Positions 60,983-64,000 of a stretch of 64,000 bases of DNA are shown here, piece by piece. Position numbers and translations under genes: made by a program. The DNA comes from Otis tarda (lineage: Eukaryota > Chordata > Aves > Otidiformes > Otididae). The stretch's first letter is position 1. Every line of letters starts with the position of its first letter. Under the pieces are notes generated by a model. It did not search any database, was not told the origin of the DNA, and was given only the letters and a program-made list of their open reading frames with translations. Location: NCBI GenBank assembly GCA_026413225.1, contig CM048554.1, positions 73,896,463-73,960,462 of the forward strand, given 5' to 3'.

Positions 60983-63900
60983 TATGTCTTCCAGTTTGCT
61001 CCCCAGACAGCCAGGACCCGACTAGGTCTGGCTTTGCGTGGCAAAACCTGTAATGCTGTCATCACAACATCATTTCATGGTTTTACTTATAGAGAGTTGT
61101 CAGGAAACTTTTCCGTTCTGTTATAGTTGTGCAAAGAAATGTCCTAAGCCTACAAAATGTATCCCCAGAATAACTGCTCTCAAGGGCATGGTTGTCAAGA
61201 ACTTTCATTAAAACTTGATACTTTCAGCGGCGCTCATGTTACTTTAATCTGCACAAAAGACATTCCAGATTTTGAGGCTGGAGAAGACTAATTTGCCATT
61301 TTTTACAGCCTAGTAGTTAACTGAAAAGTCTCAGAAAGGTTCACGGATGAGGAACACAAAAAGGTTTACGATACTGATAATAAAGTGTTCAAGAGTTGGA
61401 TCACACACCTACTTAAGATGATAGTTACAGAGCAAGCTAGACAACCAATTTATCATTTCTGAGTTGTTTGTCAGGGAAATAACTGATGCCAGGGAAAACT
61501 GACAAATGTAGAAGAGCACCAGGTTCAGCAAGATATAGCCTTTACAGGCAACTTCCTATCCTCATGTGAAGTAAAGGGCAGATATCAGAAAAAGTCAAAT
61601 AGGAAAAGGTGAAAAACAACCTATACAGACTAAGTACCATTTAAATATAGTTTAAGGAAATAATAAACCATTATATCTTTATTTTATTTACATTCTATAA
61701 GTCTAATGAATAAGATTGAGGAACTAGGATGCCTCATTTAAACAAGGGTATTGGTACAGTAATAGGTGTATTAGGAATCATTAGAAGGAGAACAACCGGT
61801 TGAGCACAATGGCTAAGCCTCCATCAGCAATCTAATCAGAGTCAGGTCTTAGTCTAGAGCACTGCCTCACCACGGTCCATATTGTAAGCTCTCCCCATGG
61901 CAAGACAGTGATTTGTGGCGACAAGCACTCTCCAGACATCTTATTCATTAGTATATATGTAGCCTACGATACCAGGGTATGAAGCATATAGAAAAGACAG
62001 AATATGCATAAACTAAGATGTATGTCACATATACATGTAAGAACACTCTTGGTCATTTTTCTCGGGTCTAAGCCAAATGGATTATCCCTTTGCTTTTGCT
62101 AACTGCACTTTACATTTCCTAACAGATGAAGTACAGAAGTCTCAGCCTTCTTCCTCACCCCAGACACAGGAGTCTGTTGGCCATGCTCAAAGAGAACACC
62201 AGAAGCCTCTTTGTAATTAAGAGTAGTTCAACATGAAACAGATGGCAGAACTAATGAAAGGAGCTGCTTTGGAGATGGGAAAACAAAAATTCCTTGGTGG
62301 AGCCATCCTGTGCTTGAAAACTGGGATAAGAAATGGTAAGGCTACCTTCACTCAGTACCAGGCATGTCACAGATCTGCATGAGCCACTTTGTCCCAGCTC
62401 CTGAGCCTCAGCAGTTTACTAAGACATGAACAAGGCCTAGAACATGCTGATACTCATTACTCAACGCAAAATGTCAAGCCCAGACAGCTACAGATCAGTC
62501 TGGGGCTATAAAGTGTACACAAAGCTGTCTTCAGGGTTTTAATTTCAATTAATGCTGTGCCATCCCTCTGTTTGTCAACGCTGACAATATCCATCACATT
62601 TGGAGTGCATGCTGTCCCTTACCTGCATGTGTACAACTGACCATAGCATTGGCTATCACCAAGACTCACTTTCTGAAAGGAAACAGCTGCATTCAAAACA
62701 CTTACTTGCAGGACCTTGGTAGCAGCCATTGCCACTGCTGCAGTACGGAGTTGATGATGAGCTCTTCTCCTTCGGGCAGTGTCTTCCGCTCCCACTGAGC
62801 TCTGGCTGGCAGGAGGAAGCAAGCTGCAGGCTTGGGGAAATCCTTGCTGTAGTAGGAGGCATCTTGCTCTATGATGAACTTTACAAATCCAGTAGGAGCT
62901 GGAAACTGCTACCCTAGCTATACTTGGTGCTTGTGAAAGGCACCCCTTCAGCAGGTGGGTATCTTTTGATTTGTGCATGGACAAACTATTTTTTTGCCTA
63001 TTTTGAGCTTTGTTTTTTCCTTTTCTTTTGCTTCTCATTTTGATAATGCTTGCCCTGAGAGGCAAGATTCATGATGCTAGGTAGTCTTGTAATTCTGGCT
63101 TGTTTCAGCTGAGCAGTCTTCCTCTGCCCTTCATGATAAAGCCTTCCTCACCATGGTGAACAATGGCTGTATTTGCCCATATGCTCCACAATGAAAGAAT
63201 GGTGGTAAAGTACATCTTTAGGCTAATGACTGCATTATCACTGCACAACTCCCTTATGTTTGTATATGGAAAGCAAGTGAAAACGGACAAAAGAGTAATA
63301 CAGCTTATTCAGGTTGTCCTAAGATTAATTCATCTTGTTGCTTTTATTCACAAAGGAATAGGTATATCTTAAGAAGTAAAGAGTTCTTTCTTTCCAGCTT
63401 TACTGAAGCTCATTGATGCCTAAAGAGTGTCCAAAAAAATATTACAGCAACCATGTGACTAAAAAAGGCCACAAAAATTATTAAAATACTTGCTGCTTGT
63501 GTTCTATTGCAGAGGATGTAGAGGCAAGTCAATGGTATGATAGTTCATAGCTTTCTTATCCAAATACTAGGATTTTTTGTTATTTTGAAGCACAGGATAA
63601 CAAGGATGGGAATCTTTAAGCTCTCAGTTTTTAGCAAATTAATATTTCTGGTGCCTGTTCCTAAGCATAAAAGGTAAAGTTGGTGCCTAGGCACATCTGT
63701 GAAGGTAATCTGTCTTAATTTGACAAACACAGTAAGTTTTTTTAAATAATTTTGAGTGCCGGTAATTTTGTATCAGTTAACTCTTAAGAGTGCAATTATC
63801 ATTCCACATTAAAATGAATCTTTAAGTAGAGAAACAAAAAAAAAAAAAAAAAAAAAGAAGGGAGAAAATCTCTGACAGTAAAAGAGAAAGATGTTCCAGA

Positions 63901-64000
63901 AGAAAAATTACAGCTTAAAATGCAGTACTACATTCAAAAAGAAAGGTGTTAGTACTCCATACAGAATTTGTAGCACTTTTGTACTTTCTTCTCAAAGGCT
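60983..64000. other. Non-coding stretch at the right end of the window
   Basis: No gene is supported. 60983-61069 may be LTR or flank. A GC-richer patch near 62650-62930 has an exon-like open frame on the minus strand (see findings). An A21 run lies at 63836-63856. Confidence 0.55.
63836..63856. repeat. A21 homopolymer
   Basis: A pure A run followed by GAAGGGAG. There is no recognisable retrocopy immediately upstream, so it is listed as simple sequence only. Confidence 0.85.

Noticed and set aside
62619..63065. 148-codon minus-strand open frame with a basic start (MPLRASIIKMRSKRKGKNK)
   Set aside because: The basic start is a translated T-rich simple tract. A different minus-strand frame in the same patch looks more exon-like and is reported as a finding instead.
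1..64000. tRNA, rRNA, CRISPR arrays, bacterial operons or phage genes
   Set aside because: No cloverleaf with A/B boxes, no spaced direct-repeat array and no compact gene strings were seen. The window is vertebrate nuclear DNA.

Overview
The window looks like nuclear DNA from a bird. Three things support this. It carries several CR1 LINE copies that end in the avian-type ATTCTATG octamer tail, it carries endogenous-retrovirus LTRs of the avian ERVL kind, and its one recognisable host gene has vertebrate exon/intron structure. The background is AT-rich, non-coding, and broken by short homopolymers and microsatellites. No bacterial, phage or CRISPR-like architecture is visible. The species cannot be named from the sequence.

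The one real protein-coding gene is HS3ST5 (heparan sulfate glucosamine 3-O-sulfotransferase 5), on the plus strand. A short exon (coding part 36579-36685) encodes the cytoplasmic tail and membrane anchor. A canonical GT-AG intron of about 4.6 kb follows, and then a large terminal exon (coding part 41273-42203) encodes the stem and the whole sulfotransferase domain. The joined frame is 345 codons plus stop, intact, and carries the PAPS-binding, catalytic and disulfide landmarks of the family. A 3' UTR of about 0.8 kb follows. The ~36 kb upstream is probably a long 5'-UTR intron of the same gene, because the first coding exon begins with its own splice acceptor and a short untranslated stretch.

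Layout: 1-2174 is a degraded CR1 split by a nested solo LTR (587-1058) with a clean 5-bp target duplication. 2175-10713 is non-coding. 10714-12279 is a CR1 of a different subfamily, with reverse-transcriptase and endonuclease-free C-terminal remnants. 12280-24570 is non-coding. 24571-24969 is a CR1 3' tail. 24970-32930 is non-coding. 32931-33797 is a young CR1 tail with an 18-bp foldback at its 5' junction. 36547-43010 is HS3ST5, with an old CR1 fragment in its intron. 45342-45571 is an old CR1 tail. 54456-56081 is a young CR1 on the minus strand, nearly identical to the one at 33 kb. 59834-60982 (or to 61069) is a long ERVL-type LTR with TATA box and poly(A) signal. The rest is unassigned.

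I found no undescribed multi-gene system. The observations most worth checking are the inverted pair of near-identical CR1 copies flanking HS3ST5, the foldback at a CR1 truncation point, the nested LTR with intact target duplication, the ambiguous 3' boundary of the 60-kb LTR, and an exon-like open patch on the minus strand near 62.8 kb.
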